Shown: piece by piece, positions 8,664 through 20,451 of the stretch
How positions within the stretch are numbered: the stretch's first letter is position 1
Layout of the letters: each line of letters begins with the position of its first letter
Assembly: GCA_051000395.1 (NCBI GenBank)
Contig: JBPCOI010000003.1
Location: 62,001 to 126,000, forward strand
Length of the DNA stretch: 64,000 bases
Direction: 5' to 3'
DNA from: JBPCOI01 sp051000395
GTDB lineage: Bacteria; Actinomycetota; Actinomycetes; Mycobacteriales; Jatrophihabitantaceae
Translations under genes and position numbers: made by a program
Notes under the pieces: generated by a model
What the model saw: the letters and a program-made list of their open reading frames with translations, nothing else
Database searches by the model: none
Told to the model about the DNA's origin: nothing

Positions 8664-9644
8664 TCAGGAGCCGAGCATGTCGGGGGTGACGGCCGATTCG
8701 GTGTCAGGGATGCCGAGGTCGGCGGCGCGCTTGTCGGCCATCGCCAGCAGGCGACGGATCCGGCCGGCGACGGCGTCCTTCGTCATCACCGGGTCGGACA
8801 GCGCGCCGAGCTCCTCGAGGGATGCCTGCTTGTGCTGCAGGCGCAGTCGGCCGGCCTGCAGCAGGTGCTCCGGAGCCTCGACGGCGAGGATCTCCAGTGC
8901 CCGCTCCACGCGGGCGCCGGCGGCCACCGCGGCCCGCGCCGAGCGCCGCAGGTTCGCGTCGTCGAAATTCGCGAGCCGGTTCGCCGTCGCCCGCACCTCG
9001 CGGCGCATCCGGCGCTCCTCCCAGGCCATGACCGCCTCGTGGGCGCCGATCCGGGTGAGCAGCGCACCGATCATGTCGCCGTCGCGCACCACGACCCGGT
9101 CGCTGCCGCGCACCTCGCGGGCCTTCGCCGAGACGCCCAGCCGCCGTCCCACGCCGACGAGGGCGAGCGCCGCTTCGGCCGACGGGCAGCTCACCTCCAG
9201 CGAACAGGCCCGTCCCGGCTCGGTGAGCGAGCCGTGTGCCAGGAAAGCCCCGCGCCAGGCGGCCTCGGCATCGGCCATACCGCCGGCCACCACGTGATGC
9301 GGCAATCCCTTCACCGGCCGTCCGCGCAGGTCCACCAGCCCGGCCTGCCGCGCCAGCCCCTCACCGTCCTTGGTCACCCGGACGAGGTACCGGCTGCTCT
9401 TGCGTAGCCCGCCGGCAGCGACGATCTGCACCTCCGAGCCGTGCCCGTAGATCTCGGCGATCTCCTTGCGCAGTCGGCGCGCCACCGACCCGGTGTCGAG
9501 CTCGGCCTCGATGACGATGTGGCCGCCGATCAGGTGCAGGGCCCCGGCGAAGCGCAGCGTCGTCGCGAGTTCGGACTTGCGGGCCGAGAGTTTCGACACG
9601 GTAACCCGGCTCAGCTCGTCCTTCACCGATGCCGTCATCGCCAT
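8664..9644 (-). CDS. whiA: DNA-binding transcriptional regulator WhiA
   Basis: WhiA couples cell division and, in sporulating actinobacteria, sporulation septation; it is conserved in nearly all Gram-positive bacteria. The 326-residue product has an N-terminal LAGLIDADG-like (endonuclease-fold) region and a C-terminal helix-turn-helix, 'LGALSDPVMTKDAVAGRIRR' and following helix. It starts with 'MAMTASVKDELSRV', the family N-terminus; the third codon is also ATG. It overlaps yvcK by 10 bp in the classical uvrC-rapZ-yvcK-whiA operon. Confidence 0.96.
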   Translation of the reverse strand: MAMTASVKDELSRVTVSKLSARKSELATTLRFAGALHLIGGHIVIEAELDTGSVARRLRKEIAEIYGHGSEVQIVAAGGLRKSSRYLVRVTKDGEGLARQAGLVDLRGRPVKGLPHHVVAGGMADAEAAWRGAFLAHGSLTEPGRACSLEVSCPSAEAALALVGVGRRLGVSAKAREVRGSDRVVVRDGDMIGALLTRIGAHEAVMAWEERRMRREVRATANRLANFDDANLRRSARAAVAAGARVERALEILAVEAPEHLLQAGRLRLQHKQASLEELGALSDPVMTKDAVAGRIRRLLAMADKRAADLGIPDTESAVTPDMLGS

Positions 9645-10654
9645 GCGTCCACCCCTTCGGTTGCCACCGGGTCGACGAGCGCCTGCCGGTAGGCCGCGCT
9701 GAGTCGCTTCGGGTCGTGCCGCTCCGCGCTGTCGTCCGCGGCGAGCCTTGACAGTACGAGACGCGCGCCCATCGCGCGCGTGAAGTCCGACAACTCCTTG
9801 CGATCGGGTACGGAGTGCTGGTCGGCGACCACCGCGTCGACGCGCAGGCCACCGGTGGGCTCGGTGTGCTCGACGAGCAGTCGCAGCAGGTCGGCCGGGG
9901 AGTAGTCGTCGGTCTCGCCCGCCTGCGGGACGAGGTTCAGGGTGACGAGCACCGCGGCCCGCGTGGTGGCCAGCGCGCGGCCCAGCTCGCGCAGCAGCAG
10001 ATGTGGGATGACGCTGGTGAACCAGGATCCGGGGCCCAGCACGACGACGTCCGCCTCGCGCACCGCGTCCACGGCCGCGGCGCACGCCGGAGCGCCGGGC
10101 GGCAGCAGCCGTACCGAGCGAACGCGTCCGGGCGTTGCCGCGATCGACGACTGGCCGCGGATCTCGCGCAGGCGGTGCGGATCCTCCGGGTCGAACCGGT
10201 CGGCCTCGGCAACCAGGTCCAGCGGCCGCGGGCTCATCGGAAGCACCCGTCCCACGGCGCCGACCAGGCCGCCCAGCAGGTGCAGGGCGGCGAGCGGGTC
10301 GTCGTGCCGCTCGAGCAGTCCGGTGAGCATGAGGTTGCCGACGGGGTGCCCAGCGAGCACGCCCGTCCCGCCCAGGCGGTGCTGCAACAGCTCCGCCCAG
10401 CCCTGGTGCCCGGGGTCGGCTCCGGCCAGTGCCGCCAGAGCCATGCGCAGATCACCGGGCGGCAGCACCCGCAGCTCCCGGCGAATACGCCCGGACGAGC
10501 CGCCGTCGTCGGCCACCGTGACCACGGCGGTGAGATCCGTCGTGATCATCCGCAGCGCGGACAGCGACGCGTGCAAGCCGTGGCCGCCGCAGAGCGCGAC
10601 GGCTCGTAGCGGGTCGCCCGGGCGAGCGGGCACCGGCCCGCGCTCGTCACTCAC
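9635..10654 (-). CDS. yvcK: Gluconeogenesis factor YvcK/CofD-like protein
   Basis: YvcK proteins are CofD-fold proteins that bind UDP-sugars and influence growth on gluconeogenic carbon sources and cell-wall homeostasis. The 339-residue product has 'ALCGGHGLHASLSALR' near the start, 'VTVADDGGSSGRIR' (nucleotide/substrate pocket), 'LPPGDLRMALAALA' and 'VVVLGPGSWFTSVIPHLLL'. The glycine-rich first motif reads GGHGL where GGTGL is usual. The GTG at 10652-10654 is chosen because it overlaps the rapZ stop by 8 bp and leaves a short N-terminal arm before the motif. Confidence 0.92.
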   Translation of the reverse strand: MSDERGPVPARPGDPLRAVALCGGHGLHASLSALRMITTDLTAVVTVADDGGSSGRIRRELRVLPPGDLRMALAALAGADPGHQGWAELLQHRLGGTGVLAGHPVGNLMLTGLLERHDDPLAALHLLGGLVGAVGRVLPMSPRPLDLVAEADRFDPEDPHRLREIRGQSSIAATPGRVRSVRLLPPGAPACAAAVDAVREADVVVLGPGSWFTSVIPHLLLRELGRALATTRAAVLVTLNLVPQAGETDDYSPADLLRLLVEHTEPTGGLRVDAVVADQHSVPDRKELSDFTRAMGARLVLSRLAADDSAERHDPKRLSAAYRQALVDPVATEGVDAWR

Positions 10655-11546
10655 GGCCGAGATCCCGGTGCACCACGCTCGCCCGCACACCCGAGGCCGC
10701 GAGGCGCTCGGCGAGCTGCTGGGCCATCACGACCGAACGGTGCTTGCCGCCGGTGCAGCCCACCGCGAGGGTCAGGTAACGCTTGCTCTCCCGCCGGTAA
10801 CCCGCCCCGATGATCTCCAGGATGCCGGCGTAGCTGTCGAGGAACGCGGCGGCCTCCTGCTGCCCCAGCACGTAGTCGCGCACCTCCTCGTCGCGTCCGG
10901 TCAGATCGCGCAGCTCGGGGATCCAATACGGGTTGGGCAAGAAGCGCACGTCGACGACCAGGTCGGCGTCCACCGGCAGGCCGTACTTGTAGCCGAACGA
11001 GACGACCGTCGCCCGCAGGTCAGGGCGCCCGTCCAGCGTTGCGTCGGCGACGAAGGCCGCCTCGATCGCGTGGCGCAGCTCGTGGACGGAGCGCTCACTC
11101 GTGTCGAGCACCAGGTCGGCCTCGTCGCGCAGACCCGACAGCAGCTCCCGCTCCGCGCTGATGCCTTCGACGAGACGGCCGTTGCCCTGCATCGGGTGTA
11201 CCCGCCGCACGTTCTCGAAGCGGCGCACGAGGACCTCGTCGCTCGCCTCGAGGAAGAGCACGCGCGCGCGCATCCCCCGCTCGGCGAGGTCGCGGATGAC
11301 GCCGCGCAGGTCGGAGGAGAACGCCCGGCTGCGGACGTCCATCACCACGACGAGGCGGGTGATCGCGCCCTGGCTGCGGCTGCCGAGCTCGACCAGGGTG
11401 GCGATGAGCTCCGGCGGCAGGTTGTCGACGACGAAGTACCCGAGGTCCTCGAAACACTTGGCCGCGGTGCTGCGCCCGGCGCCGGACAGCCCCGTCACGA
11501 CGACGGTCTCCAGCGCCCCGCGGTTGCTCTCGGGCACTTCACTCAT
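10647..11546 (-). CDS. rapZ: RNase adapter RapZ (YvcJ) nucleotide-binding protein
   Basis: RapZ-family proteins are P-loop NTPases; in enterobacteria RapZ guides RNase E to a small RNA, while the role in actinobacteria is unclear. The 299-residue protein has a P-loop 'GLSGAGRSTA' near residue 20, 'DNLPPELI', 'LFLEASDEVLVRRF' and the C-terminal signature 'VGCTGGKHRSV'. The P-loop has Arg where Lys is usual (GAGRS), seen also in some relatives. The ATG overlaps the uvrC stop in an ATGA, so translation is coupled; whiA and yvcK follow. Confidence 0.94.
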   Translation of the reverse strand: MSEVPESNRGALETVVVTGLSGAGRSTAAKCFEDLGYFVVDNLPPELIATLVELGSRSQGAITRLVVVMDVRSRAFSSDLRGVIRDLAERGMRARVLFLEASDEVLVRRFENVRRVHPMQGNGRLVEGISAERELLSGLRDEADLVLDTSERSVHELRHAIEAAFVADATLDGRPDLRATVVSFGYKYGLPVDADLVVDVRFLPNPYWIPELRDLTGRDEEVRDYVLGQQEAAAFLDSYAGILEIIGAGYRRESKRYLTLAVGCTGGKHRSVVMAQQLAERLAASGVRASVVHRDLGRE

Positions 11547-13567
11547 CGATGTTCCTCCGCTGCGTCGCCTCCATCTTGGCCCGGCGGTGGCGTGCTGTCG
11601 TCGAGGATCTCGCCGGTCGTGACGTTGACCGCCGCCGGCGGGGCGTCGTTGCTCAGTGCCAGGGCGATCGAGGCGGCCGTGTGCGGCCCGATTCCGGGAA
11701 CCTCGGCGAGCTGCGCCACGCTCGCGGCACGTAGCCGCTTGAGCGAGCCGAAGCGAGCGAGCAGCGCCTTGCGCCGGGTCTCCCCGAGACCGGGGATCTC
11801 GTCTAGCGCGGAGCTCGTCATCGACTTCGAGCGCTTCTGCCGGTGGTAGGTGATGGCGAAGCGGTGCGCCTCGTCGCGGACCCGCTGCAGCAGGTACAGG
11901 CCTTCGGACGAGCGGGGCAGGATCGTCGGGTAGCTCTCCCCCGGCACCCAGACCTCCTCCAGCCGCTCGGCCAGCCCGACGAGCGCGACGTCCTCGATGC
12001 CCAGCTCGGCGAACACTGCGTGCGCTGCGGCCACCTGCGGCGCGCCGCCGTCGACGACGAGCAGGTTCGGCGGGTAGGCGAACCGGCGCGGACGCCCGGT
12101 ACCGGGATCGATGCCCGGCCGGGAACCCTCGGCGCCCTCGGCAATCGGGCCGGAGTCGGCATCCGCGCCGGATTCCACCTGCTCGTCGAGATAGCGGGCG
12201 AAGCGGCGGCGCACCACCTCGGCGATCCAGTCGGTGTCGCCGGTGCCTTCCCGCATGGCGAAGCGGCGGTACTCGGCCTTGCGTGCCAGGCCGTCCTCGA
12301 AGACGACCATGCTGGCGACCACGTTGGTGCCCTGGACGTGGCTGATGTCGAAGCATTCGATGCGCAACGGCGCGGAGGGCAGGTCGAGGGCCTCCTGCAG
12401 CTCGGCGAGCGCGCGGGACCGGGCACTCAGGTCCGAGGCTCGTTTGAGCTTGTGCTGGGCGAGCGAGTGCGCCGCGTTGCGGGCGACCGTCTGCATCAAC
12501 GCCCGCTTGTCGCCGCGCTGCGGGATGCGCAGGCTGACCCGCGACCCGCGCCGCTCGCACAGCCACTCGCCGAGCGCGTCAGCGCCGTCGGGCAGCACCG
12601 GCACCAGCACCTCGCGCGGGACGGACTCCGAAGCCGCGCCGTAGAACTGCATCACGAACTGCTCCACCAGCTCACCGGTGGCGGTGTCGTCGAGCTTGTC
12701 GACGACCCAGCCGCGCTGGCCGCGCACCCGCCCGCCACGTACATGGAAGACCTGCACGGCTGCTTCGAGGTCGTCCTCGGCGAAGGCCACGACGTCGGCG
12801 TCGGTGCCGTCACCGAAGACCACGGCCTGTTTCTCCATGGCGCGCCGCAGCGCCTCGAGGTCGTCGCGCAACCTGGCCGCCAACTCGAAGTGCAGCTCGG
12901 CACTGGCCTGCGCCATGCGGCGCTCCAGGCGCCTGATCATGGCGTCGGTCTTGCCCGCCATGAAGTCGCAGAAGTCATCGACGATCTGCCGGTGTTCCTC
13001 GGCGCTGACCCGCCCGACGCATGGCGCGCTGCACTTGCCGATGTAGCCGAGCAGGCACGGGCGCCCGATCTGGCCGGCTCGCTTGAACACCCCCGCCGAG
13101 CACGTGCGCGCCGGGAAGACGCGCAGGACGAGGTCGAGCGTCTCGCGGATCGCCCAGGCATGCGAGTACGGCCCGAAGTACCGCACGCCCTTGCGCTTGG
13201 GACCACGCATCACCTGCAGGCGCGGGTATTCCTCGAACAGGGTGGCTGCGAGTGACGGGTAGGACTTGTCGTCGCGGTAGCGGACGTTGAAGCGCGGGTC
13301 GAACTCCTTGATCCAGGTGTATTCCAGTTGCAGCGCCTCGACCTCGGTGCGCACGAGCGTCCACTCGACGGCTGCCGCGCTGGTGACCATCTGCCGGGTA
13401 CGCGGGTGCAGCGCGGACACGTCGGCGAAGTAGGAGTTCAGCCGTTGCCGCAGGCTCTTCGCCTTGCCGACGTAGATCACCCGGCCGCGTTCGTCGCGGA
13501 ACCGGTAGACGCCCGGACCGAGCGGGATCGTGCCCGGCGCCGGCCGGTAGGTCGAGGGATCGGGCAC
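11543..13567 (-). CDS. uvrC: Excinuclease ABC subunit C
   Basis: UvrC makes both incisions in nucleotide excision repair. The 674-residue protein shows the N-terminal GIY-YIG nuclease ('GVYRFRDERGRVIYVGKA', residues about 19-36), a UVR motif that binds UvrB (about 205-240), the RNase H-like second nuclease ('CFDISHVQG', 'VVDGG') and a C-terminal tandem helix-hairpin-helix ('IPGLGETRRKALLARFG', 'VPGIGPHTA'). It starts at GTG 13567 and has a leaderless-type -10 box (TAGGCT) six bases upstream. It heads the uvrC-rapZ-yvcK-whiA operon. Confidence 0.97.
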   Translation of the reverse strand: MPDPSTYRPAPGTIPLGPGVYRFRDERGRVIYVGKAKSLRQRLNSYFADVSALHPRTRQMVTSAAAVEWTLVRTEVEALQLEYTWIKEFDPRFNVRYRDDKSYPSLAATLFEEYPRLQVMRGPKRKGVRYFGPYSHAWAIRETLDLVLRVFPARTCSAGVFKRAGQIGRPCLLGYIGKCSAPCVGRVSAEEHRQIVDDFCDFMAGKTDAMIRRLERRMAQASAELHFELAARLRDDLEALRRAMEKQAVVFGDGTDADVVAFAEDDLEAAVQVFHVRGGRVRGQRGWVVDKLDDTATGELVEQFVMQFYGAASESVPREVLVPVLPDGADALGEWLCERRGSRVSLRIPQRGDKRALMQTVARNAAHSLAQHKLKRASDLSARSRALAELQEALDLPSAPLRIECFDISHVQGTNVVASMVVFEDGLARKAEYRRFAMREGTGDTDWIAEVVRRRFARYLDEQVESGADADSGPIAEGAEGSRPGIDPGTGRPRRFAYPPNLLVVDGGAPQVAAAHAVFAELGIEDVALVGLAERLEEVWVPGESYPTILPRSSEGLYLLQRVRDEAHRFAITYHRQKRSKSMTSSALDEIPGLGETRRKALLARFGSLKRLRAASVAQLAEVPGIGPHTAASIALALSNDAPPAAVNVTTGEILDDSTPPPGQDGGDAAEEHR

Positions 13568-13573
13568 GATTCG

Positions 13574-13579
13574 AGCCTA
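13574..13579 (-). promoter_or_regulatory. Leaderless-type -10 box of the uvrC operon
   Basis: Read on the minus strand, TAGGCT ends exactly six bases before the uvrC GTG, so transcription would start at or next to the start codon. No Shine-Dalgarno sequence is present. This matches the geometry at ten other genes in the window. The 140 bp between here and ada hold nothing else I can recognise. Confidence 0.6.
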
Positions 13580-13719
13580 GCCAGCAGCTGCGACCGTGCT
13601 CGATGAGCTCGACAACGAGCAGTCGTTGAACTGCCCGGAGCCCGTCCCCAAGGCGTTCCACGCAGGCAGCGGTGCCCGCGTGAGATCGCCCTTCGCCGTT
13701 CGGAACAGGTGAGACGCCC

Positions 13720-14748
13720 TTACCCGGGGCCCAGCACGTAGGCGTCGATCTCGGCGAGCAGCGCCGCCTTGCCGGCGTCATCGAGGAACGATGCGTCGAC
13801 TGCGGCGCGGGACAGGTCGGCGACACCGGCGCAGTCCAGGCCGAGCAAGCCTGCGGCCAGCGCGTACTCGTGATTGAGGGTCGTGGAGAACATCGGCGGG
13901 TCGTCGGAGTTGATGCTGACCCGAACGCCGGCCGCGACCAAGGCCGGCAGCGGATGCGCGGCGAGCGAGGCCACGGCACGGGTACGCAGGTTGGACGTCG
14001 GGCAGATCTCGAGGGGGATCCCGCGCTCGCGCAGGTACCCGAGCAGTCGCTCGTCCTGCGCAGCGGCGATACCGTGCCCGATGCGCTCGGCGCCGAGGTG
14101 GGTGATCGCGTCCCAGACGCTCTGCGGACCGCTCGACTCCCACGCGTGCGGAACGCTGTGCAGGCCGGCCGCGCGCGCCTGCGCGAAGTGCGCGGCGAAT
14201 AGTCCGCGGGGCACTCCGCGCTCCGGACCGCCGAGGCCGAAACTGACCAAACCATCCGGTCGATGTCTCAAGGCCACGTCGAGGGTGAGATCGGCTGCGG
14301 CCATTCCGGCCTCCCCGGGAATGTCGAAGCACCACCGCAAGTGCACGCCATGATCGAGTGCTGCTCGGCGCCGGGCGTCCTCCACCGCCTCGCAGTAGGC
14401 CTCGGCGGCTATCCCGCGCACGATCGAGGAGTATGGCGTCAGCGTCAGCTCGGCGTAGCGCACCTGCTGCACCGCCAGCTCCCGGGCGATTTCGTAGGTG
14501 AGCGTCCAGATGTCAGCCGCGTCGCGGATCAGGTCGACGACCGACAGGTACACCGTGACGAAGTGCGCGAAGTCGCTGAACGTGAAGTAGGCGCTCAGCA
14601 GATCCGGATCGGCGGGCACGGGCGTGGAGCCGGCATGCCGGGCGGCGAGTTCGGCGACGATCCGCGGCGACGCCGAACCCACGTGGTGCACGTGCAGCTC
14701 CGCCTTCGGCAGTCCGGCGATGAAGGAGTCGAGCTCGACGCCGCTCAC
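13720..14748 (-). CDS. Adenosine deaminase-family protein with an altered HAGE motif
   Basis: This 342-residue metallo-hydrolase belongs to the adenosine/adenine deaminase family, which deaminates purines in salvage. Zinc-site features are present: 'AELHVHHVGSA' near residue 17, 'ERIGHG' and 'INSDDPPMF' (zinc Asp). The catalytic 'HAGE' motif reads HAWE, with His201, Trp203 and Glu204: the zinc-ligand His and catalytic Glu remain but the invariant Gly is Trp. Streptomyces relatives with the same 'HVHHVGS' motif keep the Gly, as I recall. The start is GTG 14748, which gives the family N-terminus; TATAGC some 25 bases upstream could be its -10 box. Activity on adenosine is uncertain. Confidence 0.85.
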   Translation of the reverse strand: MSGVELDSFIAGLPKAELHVHHVGSASPRIVAELAARHAGSTPVPADPDLLSAYFTFSDFAHFVTVYLSVVDLIRDAADIWTLTYEIARELAVQQVRYAELTLTPYSSIVRGIAAEAYCEAVEDARRRAALDHGVHLRWCFDIPGEAGMAAADLTLDVALRHRPDGLVSFGLGGPERGVPRGLFAAHFAQARAAGLHSVPHAWESSGPQSVWDAITHLGAERIGHGIAAAQDERLLGYLRERGIPLEICPTSNLRTRAVASLAAHPLPALVAAGVRVSINSDDPPMFSTTLNHEYALAAGLLGLDCAGVADLSRAAVDASFLDDAGKAALLAEIDAYVLGPG

Positions 14749-14791
14749 GCCCCGCACAGCCCGCTCGGCGACGCTATAGCCTGGTGCGCGA

Positions 14792-17692
<2,901 letters not shown>

Positions 17693-17773
17693 GCAGTGGT
17701 TCTCTCGGTCGAGGTGGGGGCTGCTGTCAGGGTAACGAGCCGCCCCGACAACGCGCGTCGATCACGACCGGCC

Positions 17774-18451
17774 TCAGGCGAGGTTCCAGTCGACGGGTGC
17801 GGCGTTCTGCTCGACCAGCAGCGCGTTCGCCCGGCTGAACGGACGCGAGCCGAAGAAGCCGCGATCGGCCGACATCGGGCTCGGGTGGGCCGACTCGATG
17901 CGCGCGCTGGCGCCGAGCACCGGCGCGAGCGTCTGCGCGTCGCGTCCCCACAAGATCGCGACGAGTGGTTCGTCGCGCGCCACGAGCGCGCGGATGGCCT
18001 GGTCGGTGACGATCTCCCAGCCCTTGCCGCGGTGCGCGGCCGAGGCGCCTGGCCGCACGGTGAGCACCCGGTTGAGCAGCAGCACGCCGTGCTCGGACCA
18101 CGAGGTGAGGTCGCCGTGCTCGGGCGTCTGGATGCCCAGATCGGCGCGCAACTCCGTGTAGATGTTGCGCAGGCTCGCCGGGATCGGCCGCACGTCGCGC
18201 TCGACCGAGAACGACAGCCCGACCGGATGCCCTGGTGTCGGGTACGGGTCCTGGCCGACGATCAGCACCCGCACGCCGGCGAAGGGCTGCCGGAAGGCGC
18301 GCAGCACGTTCGCGCCGGCGGGCAGGTACGAGCGTCCGGCCGCGATCTCCGCGCGCAGGAACTCCCCCATCGCGGCGATCTGCCCGGCGACCGGCGCCAG
18401 CGCGTCGGCCCAACCGGCCTCGACGAGTTCGCCAAGCGGACGCGCAGTCAC
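17774..18451 (-). CDS. ung: Uracil-DNA glycosylase, family 1
   Basis: Ung excises uracil from DNA at the start of base-excision repair. The 225-residue protein carries motif A 'GQDPYPTPGHPVGLSFS' with the water-activating Asp, and motif B 'HPSPMSADRGFFGSRPFS' that inserts into the minor groove. The GTG at 18449-18451 overlaps the stop of the upstream peptidase in a GTGA, so it is translationally coupled; the open frame further upstream has no family sequence. It is the last gene of proS-S9 peptidase-ung. Confidence 0.96.
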   Translation of the reverse strand: MTARPLGELVEAGWADALAPVAGQIAAMGEFLRAEIAAGRSYLPAGANVLRAFRQPFAGVRVLIVGQDPYPTPGHPVGLSFSVERDVRPIPASLRNIYTELRADLGIQTPEHGDLTSWSEHGVLLLNRVLTVRPGASAAHRGKGWEIVTDQAIRALVARDEPLVAILWGRDAQTLAPVLGASARIESAHPSPMSADRGFFGSRPFSRANALLVEQNAAPVDWNLA

Positions 18452-20451
18452 GGCCGCCACAACTGCAGCACCGGGATGCCCGGCGGCTCGAATCCGAAGA
18501 CCTGGCCGTAGAAGGACAGCTCGGCCTCGCGCGCGTCCACGATCGTCTCGGCCTTGCGGAATCCGTGCGACTCGCCCGCGTAGGCGCGGTAGGCGTGCGG
18601 GATCCCCTTGGCCAGCAGCGCGTCGCGAAAGCGTTCGGCCTGCGCCGGCGGCACGATGGGATCGTCGAGTCCCTGCAGGAGCAGCACCGGACAGGACAGG
18701 CCGTCGACGTTGTTCAGCGGCGCCCTGCTCTCGTAGCGTTCCCGGGCTTCGGGCAGCGGGCCGATCAGCCCGTCGAGGTAGCGGGACTCGAAGTCGTGGG
18801 TCTCGGCCGCGAATTCCAGGAGCTCGGCCACCCCGAAGTACGAGACGCCGCAGGCAAAAGTTCGGCCCGCTCGACCGGCGGCCACGTCGTCGCCGGCGAC
18901 GGCTCCACCGCCGGTCAGGGCGCTGAGCACCGTCCAGCCGCCCGCCGACCCGCCCTCGATCGCGAGGCGGGCCGGGTCGGCGAGGCCGGCGTCGGCGAGG
19001 CCGCGTACGGCGGCGACGGTGTCCTCGACGTCGACCACGCCCCAATGCAGGCGCAGGCGTTCGCGGTATTCGCGGCCGTGGCCGGTCGAGCCGCCGTAGT
19101 TGACGTCGACGACACCGATCCCGCGGCTGGTGAAGTACGCGTGGAGCACGGACAGGGCAGGCCCGACGTGCGAGGTGGGGCCGCCGTGGACGAACGCGAC
19201 GTAGGGCGGCAGCTCACCGTCTGGTGCGACGAAGTCGGCGTTGTGCGGCGGATACACGACCGCGTGTACCGCGCGGCCACCGGGGCCCGCGAAGCTCATC
19301 AGGCGCACCGGCGGTAGGTATTCCCGGGGCGGCACGTGCTCGTCGGAGAGGCGCACGTCGGTCGTCGTCGCGCTTGTCAGTTGCAGCACCCGCAACCCGG
19401 TGGGCACTGCGGCACTGCCGGTGACCAGCAGCGCACGATCGCCGTGCACCGGGCCGAGTGCCGTGCGGCCGATCTCGCCCAGGCCCGGGTCGAGGTCGCT
19501 CAGCTCACCGGTGCCGGGATCGAGCACCGCGAGGACGTCGGTGCCCCGGGTCCGCACCGTGAGCAGGCGGCCGTCGTCCAGCACCCGGTACCAGGCCGAG
19601 CCAAGCGTCCACAGCGGGCCGCCGAAATCCGCATCGCGCGGGCACAGCGGTTCCGGGTCGCCGCCGGTAGCGGCTACGCGGTACAGGTTCCAGAAACCGC
19701 TGCGATCGCTGATCACGAACAGCGAAGCGTCGTCGGCCCACTCCGGTTGCAGCACCGACTCGGCCGGCGAGCCGAGCAGCGTCCGGGGCGCGCCACACCG
19801 GCCGTCTGCTGCGATGTCGGCCACGCGCAGCTCGGTGCCGTCCCACGGCAGCTGCGGGTGTTCCCAGGCGATCCAGGCCAGCTGCTTGCCGTCCGGCGAT
19901 ACCCGCGCGCCGGCCAGGAAGTGGGAGCCGGACACCACGGACCGGATCGCGTCCTCGTCCCGTGCTACGGCTCCGGACAGCGGGACGGCCGCGATGTCGC
20001 GGTGGACGCCGGCGGTGTCGTGACGCTCGCGCACGCACCACACCTCGGCGCCGTCGGCGCTGAGCTGCAGCTCCGCGTAGCGCCACGCGCCGCGCTCTGG
20101 CGGCTCCGGGGTGAGCGCGACCGGGTCGCTCGCGCCCGCGTCCAGGCGGTAGATCCGCTGGTCGGCGAACTCGACGAAGACCAGTGCAGCGTCTGGCGTC
20201 GCCGTCCACGCGCCGCCGCCGTATTCGTGCACGCGGGTGCGGGCGTTCCATGGCGGAGGCAGCACGTCGAGCGGCGCGCCGTCGGCGCCGGCACGGCGGA
20301 CCGCGTACCTTCCCGCCTCGGCGGGACGCAGTTCCGACCACCAGATCTGGCCTGCTACGAACGCGCCCCCCTCCACCGGGTGGCCGCCCTCGGCGAGTGC
20401 CGCGGCCGAGATCGGCGAGACCCAGGAGCCGTAGGGCGCGACGGCGGGCAT
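18448..20451 (-). CDS. S9 prolyl oligopeptidase-family serine peptidase
   Basis: This 667-residue peptidase of the DPP4/acylaminoacyl-peptidase type has an N-terminal seven-bladed beta-propeller region (about 1-390) and a C-terminal alpha/beta-hydrolase domain. The nucleophile is in 'EGGSAGGW', the Asp in 'GLDDPIVPP' and the His in 'ESHGFRK'; the oxyanion region reads 'FVHGGPTSH'. No signal peptide is seen, so it is probably cytosolic and trims small peptides. The ATG at 20449-20451 overlaps the proS stop by one base; a GTG three codons upstream is a less likely start. Confidence 0.9.
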   Translation of the reverse strand: MPAVAPYGSWVSPISAAALAEGGHPVEGGAFVAGQIWWSELRPAEAGRYAVRRAGADGAPLDVLPPPWNARTRVHEYGGGAWTATPDAALVFVEFADQRIYRLDAGASDPVALTPEPPERGAWRYAELQLSADGAEVWCVRERHDTAGVHRDIAAVPLSGAVARDEDAIRSVVSGSHFLAGARVSPDGKQLAWIAWEHPQLPWDGTELRVADIAADGRCGAPRTLLGSPAESVLQPEWADDASLFVISDRSGFWNLYRVAATGGDPEPLCPRDADFGGPLWTLGSAWYRVLDDGRLLTVRTRGTDVLAVLDPGTGELSDLDPGLGEIGRTALGPVHGDRALLVTGSAAVPTGLRVLQLTSATTTDVRLSDEHVPPREYLPPVRLMSFAGPGGRAVHAVVYPPHNADFVAPDGELPPYVAFVHGGPTSHVGPALSVLHAYFTSRGIGVVDVNYGGSTGHGREYRERLRLHWGVVDVEDTVAAVRGLADAGLADPARLAIEGGSAGGWTVLSALTGGGAVAGDDVAAGRAGRTFACGVSYFGVAELLEFAAETHDFESRYLDGLIGPLPEARERYESRAPLNNVDGLSCPVLLLQGLDDPIVPPAQAERFRDALLAKGIPHAYRAYAGESHGFRKAETIVDAREAELSFYGQVFGFEPPGIPVLQLWRP

